Shown: in pieces, positions 34,233 through 44,440 of the stretch | Numbering within the stretch: position 1 is the first letter of the stretch | Layout of the letters: each line of letters begins with the position of its first letter | Source of the DNA: Roseibium aggregatum | GTDB lineage: Bacteria; Pseudomonadota; Alphaproteobacteria; Rhizobiales; Stappiaceae | Reading direction: 5' to 3' | Assembly (NCBI RefSeq): GCF_017309185.1 | Contig: NZ_JAEKJZ010000002.1 | Span: 496,001 to 560,000 of the forward strand | Length of the DNA: 64,000 nt | Notes under the pieces: model-generated | Seen by the model: only the letters and a program-made list of their open reading frames with translations | What the model was told of the DNA's origin: nothing | Database searches by the model: none | Position numbers and translations under genes: made by a program

Positions 34233-34673
34233 TCAACGCGTGATCACGATCCGCGTATCGTTGCGTCCGACCTTGCGTACGAGATTGAAGAGATGCGCGG
34301 CATTCTTCGGGTGGAGGCGGATGCAGCCGTGTGAGGCTGGACGGCCCAGGCTCTTGACGGCGGTGGTGCCGTGGATGGCGTAGCCGCCGAGGAAGAAGAC
34401 CGAATAGGGCATCGGCGCCCAGTTATACTTGCGCGAATGCCAGTCCCGTTCCAGCCGGGTCGGGCGCCAGCTGCCGGTGGGCGTCCGGTAGCCCTTGCGG
34501 GCGGTGGAAACGGGCCATTTCTTGCGAAGACGGCCGTCGACATAAAGATAGAGCCGCTGCTCGGACAGGTCGATCTTGGCGGTAACCCGCTGCGCCGCCT
34601 GCGCGCTCGTTCCCGCCAGGGCAAGGAAAGCCAAAACGACAGGTGCAATAACCAGATTCTTCAACTTGAACAT
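34233..34673 (-). CDS. L,D-transpeptidase (YkuD domain)
   Basis: A 146-residue periplasmic enzyme with signal peptide MFKLKNLVIAPVVLAFLALA (cleavage near AQA-AQ). The YkuD domain has the catalytic signature HGTTAV (His101) and SHGCIRLH with His115 and Cys117. It should form meso-DAP cross-links in peptidoglycan or attach proteins to it. The ATG at 34673 is preferred because the signal peptide then starts normally; the longer frame would put 25 non-signal residues in front. A short minimal family member. Confidence 0.92.
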   Translation of the reverse strand: MFKLKNLVIAPVVLAFLALAGTSAQAAQRVTAKIDLSEQRLYLYVDGRLRKKWPVSTARKGYRTPTGSWRPTRLERDWHSRKYNWAPMPYSVFFLGGYAIHGTTAVKSLGRPASHGCIRLHPKNAAHLFNLVRKVGRNDTRIVITR

Positions 34674-34861
34674 AATGAATCGCCTTACTAGAAAGACACG
34701 GAAATTCTTAGGACAACGCACTCTCGCCAAAGCGTTGTACACTTTCAACCTTTTTTAAAAGTAAAACTCTGCTGTTTTGTTCCCGGGCTGAAACTCTGAC
34801 AATTGGTCTGCGCCATTCCTCTCGGGAAAGCGGCCGGACTGAAATCCGGCTCAAAAACCCC

Positions 34862-34891
34862 TTGACCTGAGCCGCCCGGCAATGCCATACA
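34862..34891 (+). promoter_or_regulatory. Candidate TetR-gene promoter
   Basis: TTGACC and CATACA are separated by 18 bases and lie just before the operator palindrome. This is a pattern match only. Confidence 0.35.
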
Positions 34892-34898
34892 CTCACCC

Positions 34899-34917
34899 GA
34901 ACCGTACGGTACGGTTC
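34899..34917. promoter_or_regulatory. TetR-type operator palindrome
   Basis: GAACCGTACGGTACGGTTC is a 19-bp palindrome perfect apart from its central base. The core CCGTACGGTACGG is typical of TetR/AcrR operators. It lies about 42 bases before the TetR gene's ATG, near the expected transcription start, as for autorepression. Confidence 0.75.
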
Positions 34918-34959
34918 ACCATCTGAATTTTGAAGTTCCGCCGACGAGCCCGCCAGAAA

Positions 34960-35610
34960 ATGCCCGCAGCCGCCTACGATATCGCCACCTCCCGCCCGGA
35001 CGCCGCGCCCGAGTTCTCGCCGCGCCAGCAGGCGGTGCTGCAGCATGCGCTGACCTTGCTGGTCGAAGGCGGCGAGAAGGCGCTGACAACGGCCGGCCTG
35101 GCGCGCACGGCGAGTTGCTCCAAGGAAAGCCTCTACAAGTGGTTCGGCGACCGGGACGGGCTTCTGGCCGCCGTCGTCGCCTACCAGGCAAGCCAGGTGC
35201 ATTTCCCCTCCGAGGCCGGTGCCACCGCCGACGCGGCGACCTTCCGCGCACATGTGACGGCCTTTGTCGAGGAACTGCTGGGCGTGCTCTTTTCGGAGAC
35301 CTCGCTGGCCCTGAACCGGCTCTCCATCGGCCAGTCGAACACCAATTCCAACCGGCTCGGCCAGCTGCTTCTGGAGCGCGGCAAGAACATGATCTCCGCT
35401 CGCGCCCGCGCCATGCTGGAAGCAGGCCGCCGCCACGGGCTTTTAAAATACGACAATGCCGAGGACGCCTATCAGGTGCTTTACGGCCTCGCGATCCGCG
35501 ACGTTCACATTCGCCTGCTTTTGGGCGCCGCCTCAAGCCCTGCCGAGCAGGACCTGAAATCGCAGGCCAAAACGGCCGTCGACCACTTTTACCGGCTGTT
35601 CGGGGCCTGA
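34960..35610 (+). CDS. TetR/AcrR family transcriptional regulator
   Basis: A 216-residue protein. The helix-turn-helix is at about residues 25-68 (HALTLLVEGGEKALTTAGLARTASCSKESLYKWFGDRDGL, in parts), followed by an all-helical effector domain. The ATG at 34960 was chosen; a TTG at 34930 is in frame but gives an Arg-rich extension. The upstream 19-bp palindrome suggests autoregulation. It lies 80 bases before ilvC in the same direction, so read-through is possible, but no link to branched-chain amino acids is shown. Confidence 0.92.
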   Translation: MPAAAYDIATSRPDAAPEFSPRQQAVLQHALTLLVEGGEKALTTAGLARTASCSKESLYKWFGDRDGLLAAVVAYQASQVHFPSEAGATADAATFRAHVTAFVEELLGVLFSETSLALNRLSIGQSNTNSNRLGQLLLERGKNMISARARAMLEAGRRHGLLKYDNAEDAYQVLYGLAIRDVHIRLLLGAASSPAEQDLKSQAKTAVDHFYRLFGA

Positions 35611-35663
35611 CGCTCCAACCGCCGGACGATAACGAAGACCGGTTGAAGCCGGCTTTGAGTTGA

Positions 35664-36710
<1,047 letters not shown>

Positions 36711-36735
36711 GGTTTTTCCGGACCTTTCAGTGCAA

Positions 36736-36762
36736 GCCCCGCCGGCAACGGCGGGGCATTCT
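36736..36762 (+). terminator. ilvC terminator
   Basis: A 9-bp stem GCCCCGCCG/CGGCGGGGC with loop GCAA, then ATTCTGTT. It lies 25 bases after the ilvC stop. Confidence 0.8.
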
Positions 36763-37153
36763 GTTACCGGCTCACAATCCCTACCAAAACCTAAACCCGA
36801 TACCCGGAAATTCAGGCACCGCCTTTAACAAATCAAAACATCTGATGGTCTAATCTGGAGTTTACCGGCAGGAGTTGCAGACAGAGCCGCAACCACAGGC
36901 TATCCTGGATCAGGCGCGCACGCGAAATCGCGGATATCCCCTGAAAGCTCTCTTTTCCACACGCCAGGACGGCGTGGCCGCGTTGCCAGGGCGAGCCGCG
37001 GGCTGGTATCTTTCCCCTGAATTCGGACAGGCGGTTCCGGCAAAGTTTCAATTTGATGAAAATCTGCCCGCCGCACCTAACCGGATCGCAAATCTTCGTG
37101 CTGAAAATGACAATATCCCGTCACGCTTGACGCTCCGCCGTGGAGGGCGCGCC
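36763..37153. other. Intergenic region before a GGDEF gene
   Basis: No gene is supported. The open frame running into the downstream gene is not protein-like here, and that gene has its own strong ribosome site at the right end. Confidence 0.45.
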
Positions 37154-38323
37154 ATGGATCTGTCTACGCTTATCGCAGCAAATGTGCTGATATTGTCAGT
37201 CTTCGCGATCTCCTTTCTCGCGATCTCCTTCCGCGTCTCGCCCTTCGGTCATTGGCGAAGCTGGGCCCTGGCCAACGCGCTTTTGGCTTCCGCGCTCGTC
37301 CTCTTCGCATTCGACCGCAAACTGCCCCTCCTTGCGGCCTATCTGGTGCCGAACACGCTCCTGCTCCTGGGAATGGGCTTTCACTGGCACGCGGCCAGGC
37401 AGCTCGCGAACCTGCCCAGCCGGATCAGCAACGTGTTCGCCCCGGCGTCCGCCTACCTCCTGGTCGCCAGCCTGTCCTACGTGACCTCGAACTACGCCCT
37501 CGCCTATACGGCCTCCAATGTCATCTTCACGCTTTTGTGCGTGGCCACCGTCTTCGCCTTCACCGCGCCGACCTTCCGCGGCCTGATTTCGGCGATCGGC
37601 CTGATCCTGGCCTTCTTCTTCATCGCCGCCGAGGGCATGATGCGGACCGCGCACAGCCTGTTCTACAGCGGTCCGGCAGGACCCGGCATGATGAATGACA
37701 TGAGCGCGGATTTGCACCTGATGTGCGCGCTTCTCTTCGCCACCCTCACCGGGGCCTTCTCCCTGGCGGTCTCCTTCGAGCAGGTTGCCCAGCGCCACCG
37801 GGAGGCCGCGCGCCGCGATCCGCTCACCGGCGCCTTCAACCGGCGCGAATTCCAGCGCCGGCTCGAAGAGCTGTTGCAGGGCACCTCGGCGGACACATTC
37901 GGCCTGGTGCATTTCGATCTCGATCACTTCAAGAGCGTCAACGACCGCTTCGGGCATCTGGCCGGCGACCAGGCGCTGGTCGAAGTCAGCAAGACCGTCC
38001 GCCGCCATCTGCGCTCCGACGATTGCTTTGCAAGGCTTGGCGGCGAGGAATTCGCGGTGATCCTGCCGAGCATCTCCAGGGAAAACGCCTTCAAGGTGGC
38101 CGACCGGCTGCGCAAGCGGATCGCCGAACTGCGCTTTGAGTTCGCCCCGGAAGGCTTTCAACTCACCGCCTCCTCCGGTATCTACCACGGCAACGGCGAC
38201 GGGCTTAAGACCAACGAACTGCTTCAGATCGTGGACAACGGACTTTACCAGTCCAAGAACACCGGCCGGAACCGGATCTGCGTCGCCTCGCCCTACGCGA
38301 CGATCGACTTGCCCGGCAGTTGA
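37154..38323 (+). CDS. Membrane diguanylate cyclase (GGDEF)
   Basis: A 389-residue protein with about six hydrophobic helices (residues 5-215) and a C-terminal GGDEF domain (RRDPLTGAFNRREFQRRLEE onward). The active site is GGEEF, and RSDD five residues upstream is an I-site. It should synthesise cyclic di-GMP with feedback. The ATG at 37154 was chosen because GGAGGG lies six bases upstream and the membrane domain starts at once; the frame extends 93 codons upstream without protein-like features. Confidence 0.93.
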   Translation: MDLSTLIAANVLILSVFAISFLAISFRVSPFGHWRSWALANALLASALVLFAFDRKLPLLAAYLVPNTLLLLGMGFHWHAARQLANLPSRISNVFAPASAYLLVASLSYVTSNYALAYTASNVIFTLLCVATVFAFTAPTFRGLISAIGLILAFFFIAAEGMMRTAHSLFYSGPAGPGMMNDMSADLHLMCALLFATLTGAFSLAVSFEQVAQRHREAARRDPLTGAFNRREFQRRLEELLQGTSADTFGLVHFDLDHFKSVNDRFGHLAGDQALVEVSKTVRRHLRSDDCFARLGGEEFAVILPSISRENAFKVADRLRKRIAELRFEFAPEGFQLTASSGIYHGNGDGLKTNELLQIVDNGLYQSKNTGRNRICVASPYATIDLPGS

Positions 38324-38532
38324 GGAAAACCGGACAGGCCGTCGGCTCGGTTTCGCCGGCGCCAAACAGGTGCCGTCCCCTCTCTCCTCACAGATAGCTC
38401 TGTGATCGCCGGGATTGACCCGGCAATTCAGGCCAGACGCTTCGGCCGGCCATGAGAGATTTCCAGGCAAACGAAACGGCATGGAAGCCACGGCCGAGCC
38501 ATGGCAGACCTTCCTGAAAGGTTTGGTGAGGA

Positions 38533-39417
38533 TCAGAAATTCGCCTCGATCAGCCGGGTGACTTCCCGGTCGCGGGCCGCCTCGCTCTCGCCACCCATGA
38601 CCACGACCACAAGCTGCTTGCCGCCGCGCCGGGCTGTCGCGACCAGATTGTAGCCGGACATGCGGATGTAACCGGTCTTCAGACCATCCACCCCCGGCAC
38701 CTTGCCGATCAGATTGTTGGTCGCACGGAAGCTGCGGCCATTGTAGCTGAAGGATTTCGCCCGATAATAGCTGCCATACTGCGGAAAGCGCCGTTTCAGG
38801 GCGAGACCGAGCTTCGCCATGTCGCTGGCCGTGGTCACCTGGGCCGGATCGGGTAGCCCCGTGGCGTTGACGAAGCGGGTTCGGCTCAGGCCCAGCGCCC
38901 GAGCCTGGCTTGTCATCTTGCGGGCGAAGGCCGCCTCGCTGCCGGAAATATTCTCGGCAACCGCCACGGCAACGTCGTTGGCGGATTTAACCGCCAGGGC
39001 GCGGGCCGCCTGTTCCACGGTGATGGTGGAGCCCGCCTTCAGGCCGATCTTCGCCGGCGGCTGCCGCGCCGCGTTGGCGGAGACCTCAAGCGGCGTCGAC
39101 AGGGCATAACGTCCCGAAGCGACCTCGCTGAAGAGCAGGTAAAGCGTCATCATCTTGGTAAGCGAGGCCGGATAACGCGATGCGTCGGCGTCGACCGCAT
39201 AGAGTTCCGCGCCCGAGCCGCCGTCCAGAACCAGCGCGGAATAGCCGCGTTCGACGGCCGAGGACGGAGCATAGGCAACTGCAGCACTTTGAACCGGCGG
39301 CGTTTCCGTAGCCGTCGAGGGGGACACCCCTGCCGGTCCCTGGGCGGTCTGGCAGGCGGCCAGACCGACGGCCAGGAACAATGCGGAAGCCTTTTTAACG
39401 AACGCGGTCCGGAGCAT
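38533..39417 (-). CDS. D-alanyl-D-alanine carboxypeptidase-like lipoprotein
   Basis: A 294-residue penicillin-binding protein of the S11 (DacA/PBP5-like) family. The lipobox is VGLAAC with Cys22. The three active-site motifs are intact: SLTK (Ser85-Lys88), SAN (145-147) and KTG (247-249). It should trim D-Ala from peptidoglycan stem peptides on the periplasmic face, anchored by lipid. It lacks the long C-terminal PBP5 domain. The ATG at 39417 with GAGAG upstream is preferred over a TTG four codons earlier. Confidence 0.92.
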   Translation of the reverse strand: MLRTAFVKKASALFLAVGLAACQTAQGPAGVSPSTATETPPVQSAAVAYAPSSAVERGYSALVLDGGSGAELYAVDADASRYPASLTKMMTLYLLFSEVASGRYALSTPLEVSANAARQPPAKIGLKAGSTITVEQAARALAVKSANDVAVAVAENISGSEAAFARKMTSQARALGLSRTRFVNATGLPDPAQVTTASDMAKLGLALKRRFPQYGSYYRAKSFSYNGRSFRATNNLIGKVPGVDGLKTGYIRMSGYNLVATARRGGKQLVVVVMGGESEAARDREVTRLIEANF

Positions 39418-39450
39418 GTCCACTCTCAAGCATGGGGATCCCGCCCCTCA

Positions 39451-40212
39451 TCAGGGTTTCAGGCGGTATCCGGTTTTGAAGATCCAATATATGACCGAGA
39501 GCGCTCCGCAAAGAAAGAGCATCGTCACCAGCAGCGACAGCCAGAGACTGACGTCCGACTGACCGTAAAAACTCCAGCGGAATCCGGAGATCAGATAAAG
39601 GACCGGGTTGAATAGCGTCACCTTCTGCCAGAACTCCGGCAGCATGGCGATGGAATAGAAGCTGCCGCCGAGAAAAGCCAGCGGCGTGACCACCAGCAGG
39701 GGCACGAATTGCAGCTTTTCGAAATTGTCCGCCCAGATGCCGATGATAAATCCGATCAGCGCGAAGGCGACAGAGGTCAGGACGAAAAAGGCCATCATCC
39801 ACACGGGATGCTGGATCTGGAGCGGCACGAAGAACGACGCCGTGGTCAGGATGATCAGCCCGACGAGGATTGCCTTGGTCGCGGCCGCGCCCACATAGGC
39901 AAGCGTGACCTCGAAAAACGACACCGGCGCCGACAGAATCTCGAAAATCGTTCCGGTAAACTGCGGAAAGTAGATGCCGAAGGACGCGTTGGACAGGCTC
40001 TGGATCATGAGCGACATCATGATAAGCCCGGGAACGATGAAGGCGCCGTAGCTTACCCCGTCCACCTCGGTGATTCTGGAGCCGATGGCCGCGCCGAAGA
40101 CGACGAAATAAAGAACCGTCGAGATGACCGGCGAAATCACGCTTTGCATGACGGTCCGTCTGGTACGCGCCATTTCCGTCAGATAAATAGCTTTCATTGC
40201 CTGGAAATTCAT
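39451..40212 (-). CDS. ABC-2 type exporter permease
   Basis: A 253-residue permease with about six membrane helices and the ABC-2 signature near the fifth helix ([22 protein letters not shown], in parts; [18 protein letters not shown]). It is the last gene of an ATPase-acetyltransferase-permease operon, and its start overlaps the acetyltransferase stop by four bases. Family members export polysaccharides, lipids or drugs; the substrate is unknown. Confidence 0.93.
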   Translation of the reverse strand: MNFQAMKAIYLTEMARTRRTVMQSVISPVISTVLYFVVFGAAIGSRITEVDGVSYGAFIVPGLIMMSLMIQSLSNASFGIYFPQFTGTIFEILSAPVSFFEVTLAYVGAAATKAILVGLIILTTASFFVPLQIQHPVWMMAFFVLTSVAFALIGFIIGIWADNFEKLQFVPLLVVTPLAFLGGSFYSIAMLPEFWQKVTLFNPVLYLISGFRWSFYGQSDVSLWLSLLVTMLFLCGALSVIYWIFKTGYRLKP

Positions 40213-40712
40213 GTGTCTTGCCGCTCCATGCCGTCTTCCGGTGAAAGGTCCAGCTCCATTCGCGGGAGCGACCGCCCGGGAATCGATCCGGACGGCGACC
40301 GGCCGACCGTCGTGAACCCCATTCGCGCATAAAAAGCCTCGGCATGGGGATCCGCATCCAGGCCGATCCGCTTCAGCCCGTGCCGCCGGGCCGTTTCATG
40401 AAGCCGGCCGAACAGGGTTCGGCCGATTCTCGCGCCCTGCCAATGCGGATCGACGAAGCAGGTCTCCAGCTCGCCGGTTCCCGCTGAAAGATCCTCGGAA
40501 AGCCGGATACAGCCGACGACCTTGCCGCCTTCCGTCTCCGCCAGCCAGAAATCGTCCTCCAGAACCCAGCTCTCGCGCACGCGCAACTCTTCGGCGCATT
40601 GCGCCATGAAGTCGTCGTCATAGCCGTTCGATTGCTTGGAGCGCATGCACAAATCGGTCAGCGCGCCGATATCCTCCAGCTTCGCCGGACGTATGAAGTA
40701 GCCTGCCGCCAT
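40209..40712 (-). CDS. GNAT N-acetyltransferase embedded in an ABC exporter operon
   Basis: A 167-residue acetyltransferase. The CoA loop is visible in [27 protein letters not shown], with the terminal [16 protein letters not shown] block. It starts six bases after the ATPase gene (ribosome site GGGGGTGAG at the ATPase end) and overlaps the permease gene by four bases, so all three are co-translated. Its position suggests that it modifies the exported compound or a related one; that is inference. Confidence 0.9.
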   Translation of the reverse strand: MAAGYFIRPAKLEDIGALTDLCMRSKQSNGYDDDFMAQCAEELRVRESWVLEDDFWLAETEGGKVVGCIRLSEDLSAGTGELETCFVDPHWQGARIGRTLFGRLHETARRHGLKRIGLDADPHAEAFYARMGFTTVGRSPSGSIPGRSLPRMELDLSPEDGMERQDT

Positions 40713-40718
40713 GTCCGC

Positions 40719-41642
40719 TCACCCCCGTTTCACCAGGTCGACGAAGATGTCCTCGAGAGAGGACTGGTCGGTCTGGAGATCGTGAAACCGGATGCCCGCT
40801 TTGGCGAGATCGCTCATCAGCGCGGTAATGCCCGTGCGTTCCGCCTGGGTGTCATACGTATAGGTCAGACTGGTTCCATCCTCGGACAGGATCAGGTCGT
40901 GATGGACAAGGGCGTCCGGCACCCGGTCGAGAGGCTCGCCGAGACTAAGCGTGAGCAGCTTCTTGCCGAGCTTGCGCATGAGCTCCGCCTTTTCCTCAAC
41001 GAGGATGATCTCGCCCTTGTTGATGACCCCGACCCGGTCGGCCATCTCCTCGGCTTCCTCGATGTAGTGGGTCGTCAGGATGATGGTCACGCCCCTGGTC
41101 TTCAACGCGCCGACGAGGCGCCACATGTCCCGGCGCAGCTCGACGTCGACCCCCGCCGTCGGCTCGTCCAGAAACAGGATCTTGGGTTCGTGGGCCAGCG
41201 CCTTGGCCACCAGGAGCCGGCGCTTCATGCCCCCGGACAGGGCCATGATCGGCCCTTTTCGCTTTTCCCAGAGGCTCAGGTCCTTGAGAATTCGCTCGAC
41301 GAGTTCCCGGTCCGGCTTCAAACCGAAGAGACCGCGGCTGAAGGCCACCGTGTCCTCGACAAGTTCGAAGGGCGCGGTGGGCATTTCCTGAGGCACCAGT
41401 CCGATCATCTTCCGCGCCGCGCGGTAGTCCCGCTGCGCATCGTGCCCGCCGACCCTAATCGTGCCGGAGGTCGCCCGCACAAGGCCGCAAATCGTGCTGA
41501 TCAGGGTGGTCTTGCCAGCACCGTTCGGCCCGAGAAGCGCGAACACCTCACCCTCGTTTATGTCGAGGGAGACGGATTTCAGCGCCTGAAAGCCGCCTTC
41601 ATAGGTCTTTACCAGATCGCGGATGGTGAGTATCGGGGCCAT
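40719..41642 (-). CDS. ABC-2 type exporter ATP-binding protein
   Basis: A 307-residue ATPase. Walker A is GPNGAGKTT (residues about 38-46), the signature is LSGGMKRRL and Walker B is ILFLDEP, followed by [15 protein letters not shown]. The C-terminal extension of about 80 residues is typical of DrrA/CcmA-like exporters. First gene of the operon with the acetyltransferase and permease. It diverges from a pirin gene. Confidence 0.94.
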   Translation of the reverse strand: MAPILTIRDLVKTYEGGFQALKSVSLDINEGEVFALLGPNGAGKTTLISTICGLVRATSGTIRVGGHDAQRDYRAARKMIGLVPQEMPTAPFELVEDTVAFSRGLFGLKPDRELVERILKDLSLWEKRKGPIMALSGGMKRRLLVAKALAHEPKILFLDEPTAGVDVELRRDMWRLVGALKTRGVTIILTTHYIEEAEEMADRVGVINKGEIILVEEKAELMRKLGKKLLTLSLGEPLDRVPDALVHHDLILSEDGTSLTYTYDTQAERTGITALMSDLAKAGIRFHDLQTDQSSLEDIFVDLVKRG

Positions 41643-41857
41643 AAGGTTCCAACGGGTTTTGCGGGGACGGCTTGACCGGATGGTCTATTTGGCGGGGCAC
41701 ACTCGCATGTGGGCCGGACTGCGGCAAGATGCAAGGTTAAACGGCAGGGATTGTTTCGCCTCCGGAAACACTGCGTTTGTTGTGCATGCTCTGGGTTTTC
41801 CCGCTCTCTTCCCTATTTTAGCGGTCAATGGCAAACGCTTGAAAAAGGAAAACCTGA

Positions 41858-42760
41858 ATGTCCATCCGCCCCGTCACGCATATCGGCCAGACCCAGCCGA
41901 CTCTCGAAGGCGCCGGTGTCAGGCTCGACCGGGTTTTCGGCTTTCAGGACCCTGAAATGCTCGATCCGTTTCTGCTGCTGGACGATTTCCGCAACGAACG
42001 TCCGGAAGACTATCTCAAGGGCTTCCCCTGGCATCCGCACCGCGGCATCGAGACCATCACCTATGTGCTGGCCGGAACCGTCGAACATGGCGACAGTCTG
42101 GGCAACACCGGCAATCTCGGCGCCGGCGACGTGCAATGGATGACCGCGGGTCGCGGCATCATGCACCAGGAAATGCCGAAGGGCGATCAAAACGGCCGCA
42201 TGCACGGCTTTCAGCTCTGGGCGAACCTGCCATCCTCGTTGAAGATGACCGCGCCGCGCTATCAGGACGTCGCGGCGAAGGAAGTCCCGGTCGTCACGGA
42301 CGACGACGGCACCTCCGCCCGGATCATCTGCGGTGAGTTCTGGGGCAAGCGCGGCCCCGTGGACGGTATTGCCGCCGAGCCGCAATATCTCGATATCCAC
42401 GTTCCGGCCGGGCAGAAAAAGCGCTTCAAGGTCGATACTTACAAACAGACCTTCGCCTATATCTTCGAAGGTTCAGGAACCTTCGAGGGCGCTTCCGACC
42501 CCTTCGGCGTGCTGACAGAAAAGGAATTCGGCGGCGAGGAGATCAAGCTGCGCGACCAGACCGGCAACCGGACGCTGGTCGTCTTCGGCTCCGGTGACGA
42601 GATCGTGGTTCAGGCCGGCGACGAAGGCATCTGCTTCCTGCTCGTCTCCGGTGCCCCGATCAAGGAGCCTGTCGCCTGGCACGGCCCGATCGTCATGAAC
42701 ACCCGTGACGAACTGATCCAGGCGGTCACCGAACTCCAGAACGGAACGTTCATCCGATAG
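41858..42760 (+). CDS. Pirin family protein
   Basis: A 300-residue bicupin. The N-terminal motif LDPFLLLDDF-type (MLDPFLLLDDFRNERPEDYLKGFPWHPHRGIETITYVL, in parts) supplies the metal ligands HPHRG and, later, GIMHQEMP. Bacterial pirins bind iron or other metals, and some have quercetinase activity or modulate pyruvate metabolism. AAGGA lies nine bases before the ATG. Monocistronic. Confidence 0.95.
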   Translation: MSIRPVTHIGQTQPTLEGAGVRLDRVFGFQDPEMLDPFLLLDDFRNERPEDYLKGFPWHPHRGIETITYVLAGTVEHGDSLGNTGNLGAGDVQWMTAGRGIMHQEMPKGDQNGRMHGFQLWANLPSSLKMTAPRYQDVAAKEVPVVTDDDGTSARIICGEFWGKRGPVDGIAAEPQYLDIHVPAGQKKRFKVDTYKQTFAYIFEGSGTFEGASDPFGVLTEKEFGGEEIKLRDQTGNRTLVVFGSGDEIVVQAGDEGICFLLVSGAPIKEPVAWHGPIVMNTRDELIQAVTELQNGTFIR

Positions 42761-43081
42761 CGGTGGTGATGCAACGGCATGGATGCCATGGTCGAGTCAT
42801 GGCAAGACCTAGTGCGTTTTATTGGTGAGCACTTACCCTAACCCGGTCATTGCAGGGCTCGACCCTGCAATGAGCGGTTGAGGTGGAACCGCCCAATCTA
42901 TCCCAGGAAGTCATGCCATGGCCTGACCTGGCATCCATGCCGTTCCTGGTCCTGTTGTGCCCTCCTCGAAGCTCAGCCGGGAAATCCGGACAAAATCGAC
43001 AAGCCGCATTCTCCCCGGTGCCTTGGAACCTTCACAAACTCTGGCTAGGGCTGTCCGGTACGACCCGAGGACAGGACTGCC
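42761..43081. other. Intergenic region occupied by a miniature inverted-repeat element
   Basis: This 321-base gap has no supported gene. Most of it is the element listed separately; the last 130 bases should contain the promoter of the GNAT-Nudix gene. Confidence 0.5.
42770..42945. repeat. Miniature inverted-repeat element (ACGGCATGGATGCCATGG ends)
   Basis: Terminal arms ACGGCATGGATGCCATGG... and the near-complement ...TGGCATCCATGCCGT are about 31 bases each and lie 110 bases apart. Between them is the hairpin CATTGCAGGG-CTCGA-CCCTGCAATG. Parts of the same element recur near 32.4, 32.8 and 38.5 kb. It has no coding capacity. Confidence 0.7.
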
Positions 43082-44251
43082 ATGCCTTTGAAACTCCGCC
43101 CCGCCACCCCGGAAGACGTCCCTGCCCTGACGGACATCCTTCACCGCGCCAAGGCCTCCTTCAGCGATGACACGAACAGCGCGACCCCGTCCCGGGACGA
43201 CAGGCGCATTTCGGAAGCGACGATCGCATCTCTTCACATGACCGTCGCCGAGAAGCGGGGCACAGCGGTCGCCTTTTCCGGTCTGACTGTGCGGGGCGGA
43301 GACACTTTGCAGGTCGATTACCTGGTCGTCGCGCCGGAAGCTCGGGGACAGGGCATTGGCGCCTTGCTTCTGGCGCGCGCGGAAGAACATGCCAGGTGGC
43401 GGAACCTTTCGAGGCTGTTTCTGCACTCCGACGCCGATGCCGCCGGATTTTATGAAAAAAACGGTTTCCGGACGCTGTCGAAACGACCGGGCGCCACAGG
43501 TGCAGGCAAGGGCGTTCTTATCATGGAAAAGCCATTGCCCCCCTCCGTCCACGAAATTTCCTCTCTGGATATTTCCGTTTCGACCGCCACCTGGGCCTTC
43601 GAGGAGGCCTATGCCGGAGAGATTGCCACCCATTTCGACGAAGCCCGGAAACGCATCCCGTTTCTGTGGAACGGCAGAACCCTGAAGCTGACGGGCTACA
43701 GCTTTGAAAACGGAATTTTCAGGGGAAACTGTTCGGAGTGTTCCTATGCCGCCTATCTGGCCTGGCGCGACTGGGGCGCCCCCGACATTTCCGCTCACAA
43801 CCTCTTCGGCTCCGCAATCCTTCGCTCCGGCGACGGCGCGCTTCTTTACGGGGTGATGGCGAAACACACGGCAACGGCCGGTCTCATCTATCCGCCCGGC
43901 GGCAATCTGGACCCGGAAGACCGGACGGCGGACGGCAAGGTCGACGTTGTCGGCGCGATCTACCGGGAACTGGAAGAGGAAACCGGTCTGACCCCGGCGG
44001 ACGTGCGTCCCGCAGGTCTGCTTGTGGCCTTCGACGGCCCGCGCATCTCCATTGCGCAGGTGCTCGACTGCGATCGCCCGGCCGAGCGCCTGCGCGAGGA
44101 AATCATCCGCCATTCCAGGGCGTCGAAAGACCAGGAACTGGAAGACATCCAAATCGTGCGCAGCCGCGAGGACCTGAACAATCCGGCCATCGTACCGTTC
44201 GCCCGCGCCGTTGCGGATCGTCTGCTGACGGAAACGGCGCCCGGCGGTTGA
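43082..44251 (+). CDS. GNAT-Nudix fusion protein
   Basis: A 389-residue protein with two enzyme domains. Residues 1-150 are a GNAT acetyltransferase (VDYLVVAPEARGQGIGALLLARAE, AAGFYEKNGFRTL). Residues about 165-385 are a Nudix hydrolase with the box GGNLDPED...AIYRELEEETGL. The catalytic RELEEETGL (295-303) is intact, but the spacing between Glu279 and the RE pair is 15 residues instead of the usual 7. It may couple acetylation to nucleotide-derivative cleavage, or be two independent activities. No partner gene is evident. Confidence 0.88.
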   Translation: MPLKLRPATPEDVPALTDILHRAKASFSDDTNSATPSRDDRRISEATIASLHMTVAEKRGTAVAFSGLTVRGGDTLQVDYLVVAPEARGQGIGALLLARAEEHARWRNLSRLFLHSDADAAGFYEKNGFRTLSKRPGATGAGKGVLIMEKPLPPSVHEISSLDISVSTATWAFEEAYAGEIATHFDEARKRIPFLWNGRTLKLTGYSFENGIFRGNCSECSYAAYLAWRDWGAPDISAHNLFGSAILRSGDGALLYGVMAKHTATAGLIYPPGGNLDPEDRTADGKVDVVGAIYRELEEETGLTPADVRPAGLLVAFDGPRISIAQVLDCDRPAERLREEIIRHSRASKDQELEDIQIVRSREDLNNPAIVPFARAVADRLLTETAPGG

Positions 44252-44440
44252 GAACCGGGCTGGCAACACTTTGTTCACCATCATTGACGATGAAACGCTG
44301 GCAGGACTTGCCCATACATGCAAAAGTCCGCTCACCTTGGGTCACGACAGATGACGCTTTGCACGGGGCCGGACGGTGCAGGAACAACAGCACGCCGGCA
44401 CGGCCTTCACAGGTACGCAGGACGATTTCAGGAGAAAAAT

